Below, piece by piece: positions 1 through 8,269 of a stretch of 64,000 bases of DNA. Position 1 is the first letter of the stretch. The number at the start of each line of letters is the position of its first letter. Origin of the DNA: an archaeon (GTDB lineage Archaea > Thermoproteota > Nitrososphaeria > Nitrososphaerales > Nitrosopumilaceae); NCBI GenBank assembly GCA_024276695.1, contig JAJRWR010000014.1, positions 1 through 64,000 of the forward strand, read 5' to 3'. The notes beneath the pieces are model-generated. The model was not told the origin of the DNA. It did not search any database and worked only from the letters and a program-made list of their open reading frames with translations. A program made the translations under genes and the position numbers.

Positions 1-38
1 ATTCCTGCAAGTAAGATTCCTGCAAAGATATACTTCAC
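1..38 (-). CDS. Start of a membrane protein cut by the window edge
   Basis: On the minus strand after the sat stop codon there is an open frame from a GTG (36-38) that reads MKYIFAGILLAGI to the window edge, which looks like the first transmembrane segment of a permease. It is only 31 nt downstream of sat and in the same direction, so it would be the third gene of the sulfate operon; an anion or sulfate permease would fit that position, but this is inference from context. The plus strand of the same bases is also open to a stop at 58-60, so the call is weak. Confidence 0.35.
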   Translation of the reverse strand, partial: MKYIFAGILLAG

Positions 39-68
39 AAGCTGGAGTGAATATGATTGAATAAAAAT

Positions 69-1211
69 CTAATCAACAAATGGCTTTGGATGATCCAAAA
101 TTACTTTTGCTACTTCTGGCCTTAGAATAAACTCTGATGGGGCCTGGGCATTCTGAATCATTTCTCTTAGTGCAGTTCCACTGATTTGCTCTTTGACATC
201 ATTGCCGTGCGGACATGCTTTTGGAGTTGTGTATGTAAGACATTTCTTACAGTAAAAGAACGGTGGGAAAAATACTGGAGAAATTTCCAACTCTGGATAA
301 TCATCAAAGATCTTTTGTGCTGCCATTGGATCATAGAACTTTCCGACTCCCGCATGGTCTCGTCCAATTATAATATGAGTACAGCCATAGTTTTGTCTCA
401 TGATTGCATGGTGGATTGCTTCTTTTGGACCGGCATACTTCATTTGTGTATGTAATGTTCCTAGTTGGCATCTGTTTTCAGGATAGTATAATTTTATCAT
501 GGTTTCATAGCATTTTACAATCACTTCATCGACAAAGTCACCAGACTTTTTCTTGCCGATTACTGGGTTTACAAATACACCATCACGGGTTGTAATTGAT
601 GTTTTTTGTAGCATTTCGTGTGCTACGTGTGGCGGGTTTCTGGTTTGGAAGGCACAAATGGTCTTCCAGCCTGCTTTTGCAAAGGCTTCTCGTGTTTGAG
701 TTGGTGTTAGTCTATTTTTTCTAATTTCAGTATCTTTTGGTCTTTGGATATAGTCAATTTTTCCGCCAACAAGATAATCTTTCATTGACATTGTATATGC
801 AACGCCTGGATGGGATGAATCATTAGTACCATAGACTCCTTGAGCTGCTTTTTCTTTATCAAAAGTAAATGTTTCATCAACGTGTAAAATTGCAACTCCT
901 ATTCCATCTGGATTTTTCAGTAAAACATCTCCTGCTTCTTTCATTTTAGTTGCAGTTTCTTGATCAACATCAAGTACAATTGGAATGGTCCAAGCTAAAT
1001 CATTAGCTAGTCTTCCACGAGAAACAACATTTTCAAAGTCTTGTTGTCCTAAGAATCCCTCCAAAGGACTAAAGATTCCATCTGCAATGTTTTCAACATC
1101 ATTTGCAAGATCTTCACTGATTGTAATTGAGAATAATCCACTAGGATCAGCTTTTGTAATTCTATTTACTAGTATTCCACCATGTGGTTTGATTGAATCG
1201 TTTTGTGACAC
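69..1211 (-). CDS. sat: Sulfate adenylyltransferase (ATP sulfurylase)
   Basis: Makes adenosine 5'-phosphosulfate (APS) and pyrophosphate from ATP and sulfate, the first step of sulfate assimilation. The 380-residue protein has the family signatures [10 protein letters not shown] (about 189-198) and GRDHAGVG (283-290). A Cys cluster near the C terminus (C321, C324, C333) is typical of the archaeal/bacterial single-domain enzyme and probably binds zinc. There is no C-terminal APS-kinase domain; a separate cysC lies at 18.8 kb. Start is GTG. It follows cysH by 13 nt, so the two are almost certainly co-transcribed. Confidence 0.95.
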   Translation of the reverse strand: MSQNDSIKPHGGILVNRITKADPSGLFSITISEDLANDVENIADGIFSPLEGFLGQQDFENVVSRGRLANDLAWTIPIVLDVDQETATKMKEAGDVLLKNPDGIGVAILHVDETFTFDKEKAAQGVYGTNDSSHPGVAYTMSMKDYLVGGKIDYIQRPKDTEIRKNRLTPTQTREAFAKAGWKTICAFQTRNPPHVAHEMLQKTSITTRDGVFVNPVIGKKKSGDFVDEVIVKCYETMIKLYYPENRCQLGTLHTQMKYAGPKEAIHHAIMRQNYGCTHIIIGRDHAGVGKFYDPMAAQKIFDDYPELEISPVFFPPFFYCKKCLTYTTPKACPHGNDVKEQISGTALREMIQNAQAPSEFILRPEVAKVILDHPKPFVD

Positions 1212-1224
1212 AATAAAACCTCTA

Positions 1225-1938
1225 TCAAGGGTCTATATGAAGGCCACACTCTTTGTTACCTCCTTGTTCCCACCACCACCTACCTGATCTTAGATCTTCT
1301 CCAGGTTTGATTGCTCTGGTACATGGCTCACATCCTATACTTGGATAGCCTTTGTCAAGGAGACTGTTGTATGGTAAATTATTTTTTTTGATATATTCTT
1401 GAATTTGTTTCCATGTCCAATCAACAATAGGGTTAATTTTGAGAATTCCGCCATGTCCATGATCTAGTTGAAAGATTTTGGCATTTTCACGATTTTTGGT
1501 CTGATCACGCCTTAATCCAGTAATCCAACCATCTAGAGTACTCAACATTTTGTTCATTGGGTGAACTTTTCTAATTTCACAACAAAGTTCTCTATTTTCC
1601 ACACTGTCATAGAATAGATTCATTCCTTTGTCTCGAACCATATCTTCAACTTCTTTAGTATCAGGGAATAGAACCTCGATTGAAATATCGTATTTTTTAC
1701 TCACTGTATCTATGATGTCATAGGTTTCTTGTGGTAATCGTCCCGTATCAAGAGTAAAGAATCGAAATTTAGGATTAATTTTCAACATTATATCCATTAT
1801 TACTGCATCTTCAGCACCAAAGCTTGATGCTTTTGCAACTTTTGGATGAAGGTTATCTGAAGTCCACTGTAAAGCTTCTTCAGTAGTTTTAATTTTTGAG
1901 TTCAAGTCATCTACTTGTTCTTGGGTGAATTTTGTCAC
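1225..1938 (-). CDS. cysH: APS/PAPS reductase, Fe-S cluster type
   Basis: Reduces activated sulfate (APS or PAPS) to sulfite with thioredoxin-type reductant. The 237-residue protein has the PP-loop-like SFGAED (39-44), the paired cysteines CC (119-120) and CxxC (203, 206) that ligate the [4Fe-4S] cluster, and the catalytic C-terminal ECGLH (230-234). The cluster cysteines are the mark of APS-using reductases, although cluster-containing enzymes can also accept PAPS. Start is GTG. A TATA-like box at 1959-1967 on this strand sits about 25 nt upstream, suggesting a leaderless cysH-sat transcript. Confidence 0.93.
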   Translation of the reverse strand: MTKFTQEQVDDLNSKIKTTEEALQWTSDNLHPKVAKASSFGAEDAVIMDIMLKINPKFRFFTLDTGRLPQETYDIIDTVSKKYDISIEVLFPDTKEVEDMVRDKGMNLFYDSVENRELCCEIRKVHPMNKMLSTLDGWITGLRRDQTKNRENAKIFQLDHGHGGILKINPIVDWTWKQIQEYIKKNNLPYNSLLDKGYPSIGCEPCTRAIKPGEDLRSGRWWWEQGGNKECGLHIDP

Positions 1939-1958
1939 AATATCAATAAGATTATTTG

Positions 1959-1967
1959 TTTTATATT
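1959..1967 (-). promoter_or_regulatory. TATA box of the cysH-sat operon
   Basis: The minus strand reads AATATAAAA centred about 25 nt upstream of the cysH GTG, the spacing expected for an archaeal TATA box and a leaderless start. This is a sequence match only. Confidence 0.5.
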
Positions 1968-1990
1968 GATTACCCGGAGTTTATCCTAAA

Positions 1991-1998
1991 TTATAAAC
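1991..1998 (+). promoter_or_regulatory. TATA box of the ThiI-like gene
   Basis: TTATAAAC lies about 27 nt before the ATG at 2022. It supports that ATG as a leaderless start over the earlier in-frame ATG at 1956. Confidence 0.45.
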
Positions 1999-2021
1999 TA
2001 GTAGAATTTAAAATAGAAAAT

Positions 2022-3133
2022 ATGAATGAAATATCATATGTTGTAGTTTTTCCAACTATATTTTCAAAAAATAAAATTCCCAATCTAATTTCAAATATAA
2101 AAAAAATTCTCAAGATAAAAAATCAACAATTCAAGTCTGTTAAACGTGATGGAGATGTAATTCTAGTTGATGCAAATGATCCTGTATTTGCATCGTCTGC
2201 CATCAATTTACTATTTGGAATTGAAAAAATAGCAATTGCAAGGCAAATAAAAAATAATTTTCAAAATATTGTATCTGAAATTACTTCTATTGGCGGTAAT
2301 TTACTCTTAAGGGGGGAAAAGTTTCTAGTCAAAGTCGAGGGAATATCAAAAGGATTTGTAACTAAAGACGTAGAAATTGCCGCAACATCAAACATCATAG
2401 AGAAAAAAGCAAACTTGGGTGTATATCCTGGTACGGATGAAAATTTTGATAAATTGCTGTACACATATCTAACAAAAAATAATGCATACATCTGTATTTT
2501 CTCAGACATAGGTAAAGGGGGAATTCCATATCAATCACAAAGTGAAAAAACTATCTGTGCAGTATATGATGAGTTATCAGCAGTATCTTGTTATGAGACA
2601 ATTAAGCAGGGATATGATACAAAGATAGTAGTTTGTTATAGACAGAAATCAGAGCTGATGAGTCTTGCAAAGACAATTAATCAAATAATTCCAAGATTAG
2701 TACAGGATAAAATTGAACTAGAATTTTTACAGCTAAAAATTAGTCCTAATGGAATCAAAAATTATTTAATCTATGTAAATTCAATTCTGGAGGTTCTGTT
2801 GCATTATCCAAACAATCGCATATCACTAGCATTATCTCCACTAGTTTTTTCATCAGATTTTATTGATAATTCATTAAAACTAGTATTTGCAAAAAAGAAA
2901 ATTCCAATTATCCCACTAACAGGAGTTGATACTGTTTTGTTTGATGAAGCAAAAGAGATCGGATTGGAAAGAAATATGAAAAAATTGGAAAGGCAGTCAC
3001 AATTACTACAAATGAAATTCCTCCTTTTTCAAAAAAAGAAGTTGAATTTGCTCTTAAAACAAAGAAAGAGATCACAGTTAAGATAGGCCCCAACAATGTA
3101 CATGATATTTTAGATTCTCTTGAGAATCATTGA
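2022..3133 (+). CDS. THUMP-domain ThiI-like protein with a 3' frameshift
   Basis: The N-terminal half has the THUMP region seen in ThiI tRNA sulfurtransferases and tRNA-modifying enzymes. It is followed by a PP-loop-like Rossmann region in which the usual SGGxDSP ATP-binding motif is not visible, the segment reading KTICAVYDELSAVSCYE. A catalytic tRNA thiolation role is therefore unsure; it may be an RNA-binding or thiamine-related relative. I place the start at ATG 2022 because of the TATA spacing. The frame breaks near 2976-2984: the original frame ends in a low-complexity K/L/Q tail at 3086. One extra A in the A6 run restores a sensible tail (VTITTNEIPPFSKKEVEFAL and onward) to a stop at 3131-3133. 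It diverges from the sulfate operon. Confidence 0.7.
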
Positions 3134-3163
3134 GAATTTAAACAGCATATTTGGTTTCATATT

Positions 3164-4399
3164 GTGCTCAAAATAGGAGAATTCATCTATCCATGGGGAA
3201 GTGGCCACTATTCACGAATGATGAGGCTAAATGAGGTTTTAGGTGATCATATCAAAGAAAAATTTGAAGTTCATTTTTCTAGTAAGGACCATGTTTATGA
3301 AAAATTATTAAAAAAATTCCCTGATCAGAAAGAAAAAATTCATGAAATTTTGATGCCAACCCCAATTGATGGTAAGTTTGGTCCAAGTGTTTCAAAATCA
3401 TTGATGAATCTGTTATTACCTATTTCAAAAAATCCATCATTAATTAGACAAATTACAAATTATTTGAGAGAAGAAAGGAAACTGTATAACAAAGAAAAGT
3501 TTGATTTGGTAATTAATGACGGTGATATGGGTTCAAACATTCTAGCAAAAAATCGAAACATTCCTAGTTTGTTTGTAACAAATCAATTTAGACCTAAACT
3601 GTATAATTCAAGATCATATCTTTATCCATCATTAATTTTTGTTGCAAAACAAATTGGCAAAGCATCAAAAATTCTTGTCGCAGATTCACCACCGCCATAT
3701 ACAATGTGCGAGTATAACTTGAATTTCATCAAGGAAGTAGAAGAAAAAATAACCTATGTAGGACATTTTACAAATAATAAAGAAATCAAAAAAGAGGATG
3801 AATCAGACCTTGAAAAATTAGTTAAAGACAATGAGTTTGGATATTGGATGAGAACAGGAAATAAATCAACTAATGATGGTACTGGTCAAAGATATGAAGA
3901 AATTTTTGGTCAGGATGAAATGAAAAATGAAAAGAGGATAATTTCTCATGCAAGAAATGATCCCAACATAGATTCAGTAATTGGAAAAGATGGGGAAAAA
4001 TATTCAGTTACAGAAGCATTAGAGAGAAAAATTGATTGGATACAGATTGACATCGGTTTTCTCTCAGAGCAGGAAAAAGATACAATTTTGAATTTATGCA
4101 AATATGCAGTGGTTAATGGATCTCATACGGTAATGGGGGAGATCATGGGTGGAAAATCAAAGCCGATAATCGGAATCCCAATTTATGATGAGCACACAAA
4201 TAATATCAGATGGGCTGAAGAAAAGAACCTAGGCGTATTAGCGATTAAAACAAATCAAGTGACTAGAGGTATATCAAAAATCAAAGAAAATTATGAAGAA
4301 TTTCAGGATAGTTTGAAAGAGTTCTCAAAGAACTTTATTCCTAATGGGGCAGAAAATTCAGCAAAAATTGCTGCCCAAACCTTGGAAGAAAAGAGATAA
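3164..4399 (+). CDS. Glycosyltransferase-like protein (GT28/MurG-like fold)
   Basis: 411 residues from a GTG start. The N terminus MLKIGEFIYPWGSGHYSRMM has the glycine-rich GSGHxxR element of nucleotide-sugar glycosyltransferases of the MurG/GT28 type. Near the C terminus VNGSHTVMGEIMGGK with GIPIYDEHTNN resembles the donor-binding region of the same fold, where a G(S/G)xxTxxE stretch is followed by a PxxxEQxxN-like stretch. Such proteins transfer sugars to lipid or protein acceptors in surface glycan synthesis; donor and acceptor cannot be read here. A central loop (about 220-285) has no obvious counterpart and may be lineage-specific. Confidence 0.65.
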   Translation: MLKIGEFIYPWGSGHYSRMMRLNEVLGDHIKEKFEVHFSSKDHVYEKLLKKFPDQKEKIHEILMPTPIDGKFGPSVSKSLMNLLLPISKNPSLIRQITNYLREERKLYNKEKFDLVINDGDMGSNILAKNRNIPSLFVTNQFRPKLYNSRSYLYPSLIFVAKQIGKASKILVADSPPPYTMCEYNLNFIKEVEEKITYVGHFTNNKEIKKEDESDLEKLVKDNEFGYWMRTGNKSTNDGTGQRYEEIFGQDEMKNEKRIISHARNDPNIDSVIGKDGEKYSVTEALERKIDWIQIDIGFLSEQEKDTILNLCKYAVVNGSHTVMGEIMGGKSKPIIGIPIYDEHTNNIRWAEEKNLGVLAIKTNQVTRGISKIKENYEEFQDSLKEFSKNFIPNGAENSAKIAAQTLEEKR

Positions 4400-4419
4400 T
4401 AGATTATTTTAATGATTTT

Positions 4420-4497
4420 TGTTCGTCTGGCACGCGGGATTTCGATGGGCGAACGGACCGAAAGGGATGATGAAAAAATCCGTGTGTCAGACATTAT
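4420..4497. ncRNA. Candidate structured RNA with a long closing helix
   Basis: Bases 4425-4438 pair with 4479-4492 in a 14-bp helix with several G-U pairs on the plus strand. It closes a loop of about 40 nt that holds further short complementarities (UUUCG 4440-4444 with CGAAA 4459-4463) and a purine-rich GAUGAUGA. The segment is much richer in G+C than its surroundings, as expected for an RNA gene or leader in an A/T-rich genome. I do not recognise the family. It could be an independent RNA or a conserved leader of the gene at 4552; the TATA box at 4523-4532 argues that the gene has its own leaderless start. Strand is not settled. Confidence 0.45.
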
Positions 4498-4522
4498 CGA
4501 TCAAAAAAGATGTGGGAACGCT

Positions 4523-4532
4523 TTTATGTAAA
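4523..4532 (+). promoter_or_regulatory. TATA box before the zinc-ribbon gene
   Basis: TTTATGTAAA is centred about 25 nt upstream of the GTG at 4552, consistent with a leaderless mRNA starting at that codon. Confidence 0.45.
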
Positions 4533-4551
4533 AAATTAAGCCAACACATCA

Positions 4552-4866
4552 GTGCCTAACTGTCCAGAATGTACATCACGAGAGAAAAAGAAGATAGAAG
4601 CAAAATACATAGAAAATTTTCCAGAGGAAGAGGACAGAAGCAGAGACGCTTTATTCAAATTATTTGATGAAATTGACATTCCAATGAAGATGGATGAGAA
4701 GAATAGAAGACATTTCATTTGTAAACGATGTGGATTATATGCGACAAGAGAAGAGGTTTCAGATATTAGATTCAAGTTAAATCAAAGAGAAAGAACGCGT
4801 GATGACAAACATGATGACTATCTTGAGTGGTGGTCAAAAAGCAAAAAAGAAAAAGCAGAAAACTAG
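4552..4866 (+). CDS. Small zinc-ribbon protein, unknown role
   Basis: 104 residues from a GTG start. It begins with a CPEC pair (PNCPECTS) and has a second CKRC pair in HFICKRCGLYATREE, making a likely four-Cys zinc ribbon split by a charged helical segment. The C terminus is highly charged. Zinc-ribbon proteins of this size in archaea often bind RNA, ribosomes or the transcription machinery, but nothing here assigns a partner. It precedes the next gene by 12 nt on the same strand, so the two are probably co-transcribed. Confidence 0.75.
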   Translation: MPNCPECTSREKKKIEAKYIENFPEEEDRSRDALFKLFDEIDIPMKMDEKNRRHFICKRCGLYATREEVSDIRFKLNQRERTRDDKHDDYLEWWSKSKKEKAEN

Positions 4867-4878
4867 AGGGGATTTACC

Positions 4879-5280
4879 ATGGTAAAAAAGAAAGAAGATG
4901 AGATTCCAGAATGGGTTACTAATGAAATTCAAAATGTAAAATTTAAGAAACCTGAAGAGCATAAAAAATCAGGATATATTTTAGAATTCTATTATGATGA
5001 CAACAAGATTGATGTTCAGTTGTATGATGCTGTAGAGGATGGACGACACATTGTTACAATGGATGTTCCAAAAACAGTAAAAATTGATGATTTGCTAAAA
5101 GGTGAAGTTTACGAGTTTACTTTTGACCAACATAAAGCACCATTAAGCAAAAAAGTCTCAGAATTTCTAGAAAAAGAAAAAGAAATTGAGATGAAGGCAA
5201 TTTACCAATTTGATTTAAAATCATTGGAATTGATGGATGTAGGCTCTGAATCTGCAGATAATGATTCAGAAGAAGATTAA
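4879..5280 (+). CDS. Conserved acidic hypothetical protein
   Basis: 133 residues with a lysine/glutamate-rich start, a likely beta-rich middle (YILEFYYDDNKIDVQLYDAVEDG) and a very acidic tail (SESADNDSEED). I recognise no domain. A purine-rich GAGGGG at 4866-4871 lies about 7 nt before the ATG and could act as a Shine-Dalgarno site, as expected for an internal operon gene. The 3' end overlaps the convergent SDR gene by 4 nt. Confidence 0.7.
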   Translation: MVKKKEDEIPEWVTNEIQNVKFKKPEEHKKSGYILEFYYDDNKIDVQLYDAVEDGRHIVTMDVPKTVKIDDLLKGEVYEFTFDQHKAPLSKKVSEFLEKEKEIEMKAIYQFDLKSLELMDVGSESADNDSEED

Positions 5281-6077
5281 TCCTTTTTCATAGAATCCAA
5301 TTGTTTTTTGAAAGATTTTCCTAAGATTGGATTGATAAAATATGGAAATGTGTTTTTCAGCCAAACTGCACCACGTACTACTGATGGAACTATAATTTCC
5401 AATCTTGGAGAGTTAGCAGCCTTTAAGATTGCTTTTGCAACAGTTTTAGAACTAAGTGATGTTGGAGAAAATTTTGGCATTTTTTCAAATGATGGATGTT
5501 CAAAGAAATTAGTTCTAACCATAATTGGGCTAACAACTGTAATCCCAACTCCAGAATTTTTTAATTCATGTTTTAATCCTTCAGAAAATCCTAGCATTGC
5601 AAATTTTGATGCACAGTATGAAGCAATTCCAGGCAGACCAAAGCTTGCTGCAACTGATGCAACATTGATTATATGGCCAGATTTTTTATCAATCATTGTT
5701 GGAAGAAAGTGCTTGATGCAGTAGACCATTCCAAAATAGTTAGTCTCCATTTGTGATTCTATTTCATCAATACTAAGATCATTTACAGAACCATATATTG
5801 CAAAACCTGCATTATTCACTAAAATATCAACTGAATCAAATTTTTCTAAAACAATTTTTGACATTTCTTTCACTTGATCTTTATCGGACACATCACACTG
5901 ACAAACCAATGTAGTAACATTGAATTCTTTTAATTCATCAACAACTTGTTCAAGTTTATCCTTTCTTCTTGAAACTAGAACTATATTTGCACCTAGTTTT
6001 GCAAATTCTATTGCAGATTCTCTACCAATTCCTGACGATGCTCCAGTAATTAAAACAACTTTGTTTTTAAAATCCAC
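5277..6077 (-). CDS. Short-chain dehydrogenase/reductase
   Basis: 266-residue classical SDR using NAD(P)H: TGASSGIG cofactor-binding motif near residue 11, NNAG (about 90) and the catalytic YCASK near residue 155. A C-terminal extension after residue 230 carries aromatic and basic residues that may touch the membrane. Substrate unknown. It ends against the convergent gene at 4879-5280 and starts 34 nt downstream of the flippase-like gene, on the same strand, so these two may form an operon. Confidence 0.85.
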   Translation of the reverse strand: MDFKNKVVLITGASSGIGRESAIEFAKLGANIVLVSRRKDKLEQVVDELKEFNVTTLVCQCDVSDKDQVKEMSKIVLEKFDSVDILVNNAGFAIYGSVNDLSIDEIESQMETNYFGMVYCIKHFLPTMIDKKSGHIINVASVAASFGLPGIASYCASKFAMLGFSEGLKHELKNSGVGITVVSPIMVRTNFFEHPSFEKMPKFSPTSLSSKTVAKAILKAANSPRLEIIVPSVVRGAVWLKNTFPYFINPILGKSFKKQLDSMKKD

Positions 6078-6111
6078 AAATCAAAAAAATCATTAAAAGA
6101 TAAAGTGGTTT

Positions 6112-7191
6112 CTATGTAGCCTGAGGCTTGGAGATTCTACTCAGAGCTAGTTTTACCAAAAGTAGCCAAGTAATGACAATTGGGACATAGTATGTTGCAA
6201 TTCTCCAGCCAATTACTGCATCCCAAGCAACAATTCCATCTGTAATTTCAAAAGCAAATGGATCCAAGTTATTCAGATATGCAACAATTCCAAATTCTGC
6301 CAAACCAGAACCGCCTATGGTAATCGGTAGATTTCCGATTGCATTTGCGCCCATTACTGCCATGATAGAATCAAATGCATTAATCGTAAAGTCTGTTCCC
6401 ATTGCAATGATCATAAATGAAATTCCATAAAATGACCAAGATGCAAGTGAGAACAAGAATGAAACTGTAAAGATTTTTTTGGATTCAGATGTTTTTAGAT
6501 TCTCTCTACTCATAACACACACTTCTTCCATCCATGTGTTTGTTTTATCAATGGCTTGTGCTCCTTTTTCTTTTCCGAATCTCTTTACGAGTTTTTCTAA
6601 TATTTTGGGAATTTGGAACGTGTGCTTGGAAGAGAGAAAGAACATAATCATCCATAGTGATGTAATAATAATACTGGTAGCTAGAATAACAGCTGCAACT
6701 ACATATGCACCACTTAGCAATGCAATGATTCCAGCCATTATAGATAGTAGACCTGCTGCAAACACTTCAGTCACAATATCCATAATTGCAATCCATGCAG
6801 ACTTTGCAGGCTTTGCTCCTTTTTTATGCAAATAGTATATCACAACAAATTCTGCACCAATAAACATTGGAGTTGTAAATTTGATAAATTCGCTTCCAAC
6901 CCTAACACCAACTAATTTAAAAAAAGAGTCAAAGTTTCCAAGATACTTTCTTGTAATGTATGCAAATTTGACTCCCTGAAGACCAAGCTTTATCAGCATT
7001 GCAACAACTGCACCAGCAAAAGGAAATAATCCGATAGCAAGAACATCTTCTATTTTAATATCAAATTGAATGGCAATGATCAAAATAGGAATCAAGGTAA
7101 CAGGAATGGCTGCCAGTCTCCAGTTCATTTGATGGTTTTTTTGAGGAATCAAATATGAAAGTTGAGTAAATTTCCAGTCAGGAAGAATCAA
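6112..7191 (-). CDS. Flippase-like membrane protein (LPG synthase TM-region family)
   Basis: 359 residues with about eight hydrophobic segments. The arrangement matches the lysylphosphatidylglycerol-synthase transmembrane domain family (UPF0104/AglD-like): paired helices after residue 25, the polar KLGLQGVKFAYITRK loop and the late glycine-rich segment IGNLPITIGGSGLAEFGI. No aminoacyl-transferase domain is attached. Archaeal members have been linked to lipid or glycolipid translocation and glycosylation. The nearby glycosyltransferase (3164-4399) makes a glycolipid role plausible, but this is inference. Confidence 0.75.
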   Translation of the reverse strand: MILPDWKFTQLSYLIPQKNHQMNWRLAAIPVTLIPILIIAIQFDIKIEDVLAIGLFPFAGAVVAMLIKLGLQGVKFAYITRKYLGNFDSFFKLVGVRVGSEFIKFTTPMFIGAEFVVIYYLHKKGAKPAKSAWIAIMDIVTEVFAAGLLSIMAGIIALLSGAYVVAAVILATSIIITSLWMIMFFLSSKHTFQIPKILEKLVKRFGKEKGAQAIDKTNTWMEEVCVMSRENLKTSESKKIFTVSFLFSLASWSFYGISFMIIAMGTDFTINAFDSIMAVMGANAIGNLPITIGGSGLAEFGIVAYLNNLDPFAFEITDGIVAWDAVIGWRIATYYVPIVITWLLLVKLALSRISKPQAT

Positions 7192-7213
7192 TCCTTGGAA
7201 CTAGGCATGAAAA

Positions 7214-7372
7214 TTATGGCATATCTGAGATTCTGTCTTGATTTTGAAGCTCCTGCTTTACTTCTTCAAATAATGAATCCAACATATCAAAATCTGAAAG
7301 ATTCTTTTCTCTAAGTAATTTTACTACTAAATTCTTGAGATAATCTTCCTTATCCAATGTGCTTTGAATCAT
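7214..7372 (-). CDS. Small acidic/basic protein of 52 residues
   Basis: An open frame from ATG 7370-7372 to TAA 7214-7216 encodes 52 residues, MIQSTLDKEDYLKNLVVK onward to the end QDRISDMP. It is strongly amphipathic and helical in character with regularly spaced Leu, Val and Phe, which favours a real gene. It fills most of a gap of about 320 nt and lies upstream of the flippase-like gene on the same strand. No known domain. Only its composition and the lack of a better explanation for the space support it. Confidence 0.5.
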   Translation of the reverse strand: MIQSTLDKEDYLKNLVVKLLREKNLSDFDMLDSLFEEVKQELQNQDRISDMP

Positions 7373-7510
7373 AAATAGAATACAATTTAATCAGTTAAAG
7401 ACAAAATGGAAATTATTGATCTTTTTGAATACCAATTTGGTATTTTCAGATAGAGTGATATCAAAATCAAGCTAGTTTGAAATATAAGCAAATAGTGAAA
7501 ATTAGACGGA

Positions 7511-8269
7511 TTGAAAACAATTTTTGTTTCAGGTACTGCTGGTTCAGGAAAATCACTTCTTTCATCAAAGCTTTATGAATATTATACAAGAAACGGAGCA
7601 TTTGCAGCCGTATTGAATTTAGATCCTGGTGTAGAGAATTTGGCATATACTTGTGATGTTGATGTTAGAGATTACGTAGATTATGTATCAATCATGCAAC
7701 AATATGATCTAGGACCAAATGGTGCAATGGTAATGGCAAATGATTTAATTGCATCAAAGATTGATGAGATTCAAAATGATGTAAACAAAGTAAATCCAGA
7801 TTATCTAATTGTGGACACACCTGGCCAGATCGAATTGTTTGCATATCGCTCTAGTGGACGTTTCATTATAGAAAATCTCACATCAGAGGAAAAAACAAGC
7901 ATATTCCTTTTTGATGGTGTACTAATCAATACTCCAGTAAATTTTGTTTCAATTGCATTACTTGCTACATCAATAAGATTGCGTTTGAATTTACCAACAA
8001 TCAATGTTCTTACAAAATCAGATCTAATAGGTGATAAATTAAAAGACATTTTGCAATGGTCAACAAATTTGAAAACTTTGGAGAATGCTATTGCCAATGA
8101 TACTGATGGTGATACCTACACGCTGACTACAAATATTTTACGAGGGTTGAATTTGGGTGGGTTTGCACAGGGGCTAATTCCAATATCAAACGTAACTGGA
8201 GATGGTTTTGTAAATCTTGAAGGTGCTCTAAGCAGAATTCTTAATTTGGGTGAGGAGGTAGAAGATTAG
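7511..8269 (+). CDS. GPN-loop GTPase
   Basis: 252-residue homologue of archaeal/eukaryotic GPN-loop GTPases, dimeric P-loop proteins that in eukaryotes help assemble RNA polymerase II. Visible features are the Walker A GTAGSGKS (8-15), the defining Gly-Pro-Asn insertion in LGPNGAM (about 72), the Walker B region DTPGQIELF and the guanine-specificity NVLTKSDL. Start is TTG. The stop codon abuts the thrB start, which has a Shine-Dalgarno-like GAGGAGGT (8252-8259) inside this gene, so the two are translationally linked. Confidence 0.9.
   Translation: MKTIFVSGTAGSGKSLLSSKLYEYYTRNGAFAAVLNLDPGVENLAYTCDVDVRDYVDYVSIMQQYDLGPNGAMVMANDLIASKIDEIQNDVNKVNPDYLIVDTPGQIELFAYRSSGRFIIENLTSEEKTSIFLFDGVLINTPVNFVSIALLATSIRLRLNLPTINVLTKSDLIGDKLKDILQWSTNLKTLENAIANDTDGDTYTLTTNILRGLNLGGFAQGLIPISNVTGDGFVNLEGALSRILNLGEEVED

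Noticed and set aside
1-60. Plus-strand gene end at 58-60
   Set aside because: The frame is open, but the minus-strand reading gives a typical membrane helix start and fits the sulfate operon.
2022-3133. Programmed frameshifting in the ThiI-like gene
   Set aside because: No slippery heptamer plus pseudoknot is evident; two more one-base deletions in the same window make error or decay simpler.
4440-4480. Box C/D guide RNA in the first RNA candidate
   Set aside because: AUGAUGA resembles a C box, but there is no CUGA D box at a proper distance, and the long closing helix is atypical.
4303-4494. Minus-strand ORF covering the end of the glycosyltransferase and the RNA candidate
   Set aside because: Overlaps a real gene and a structured segment; amino acid composition is not protein-like.
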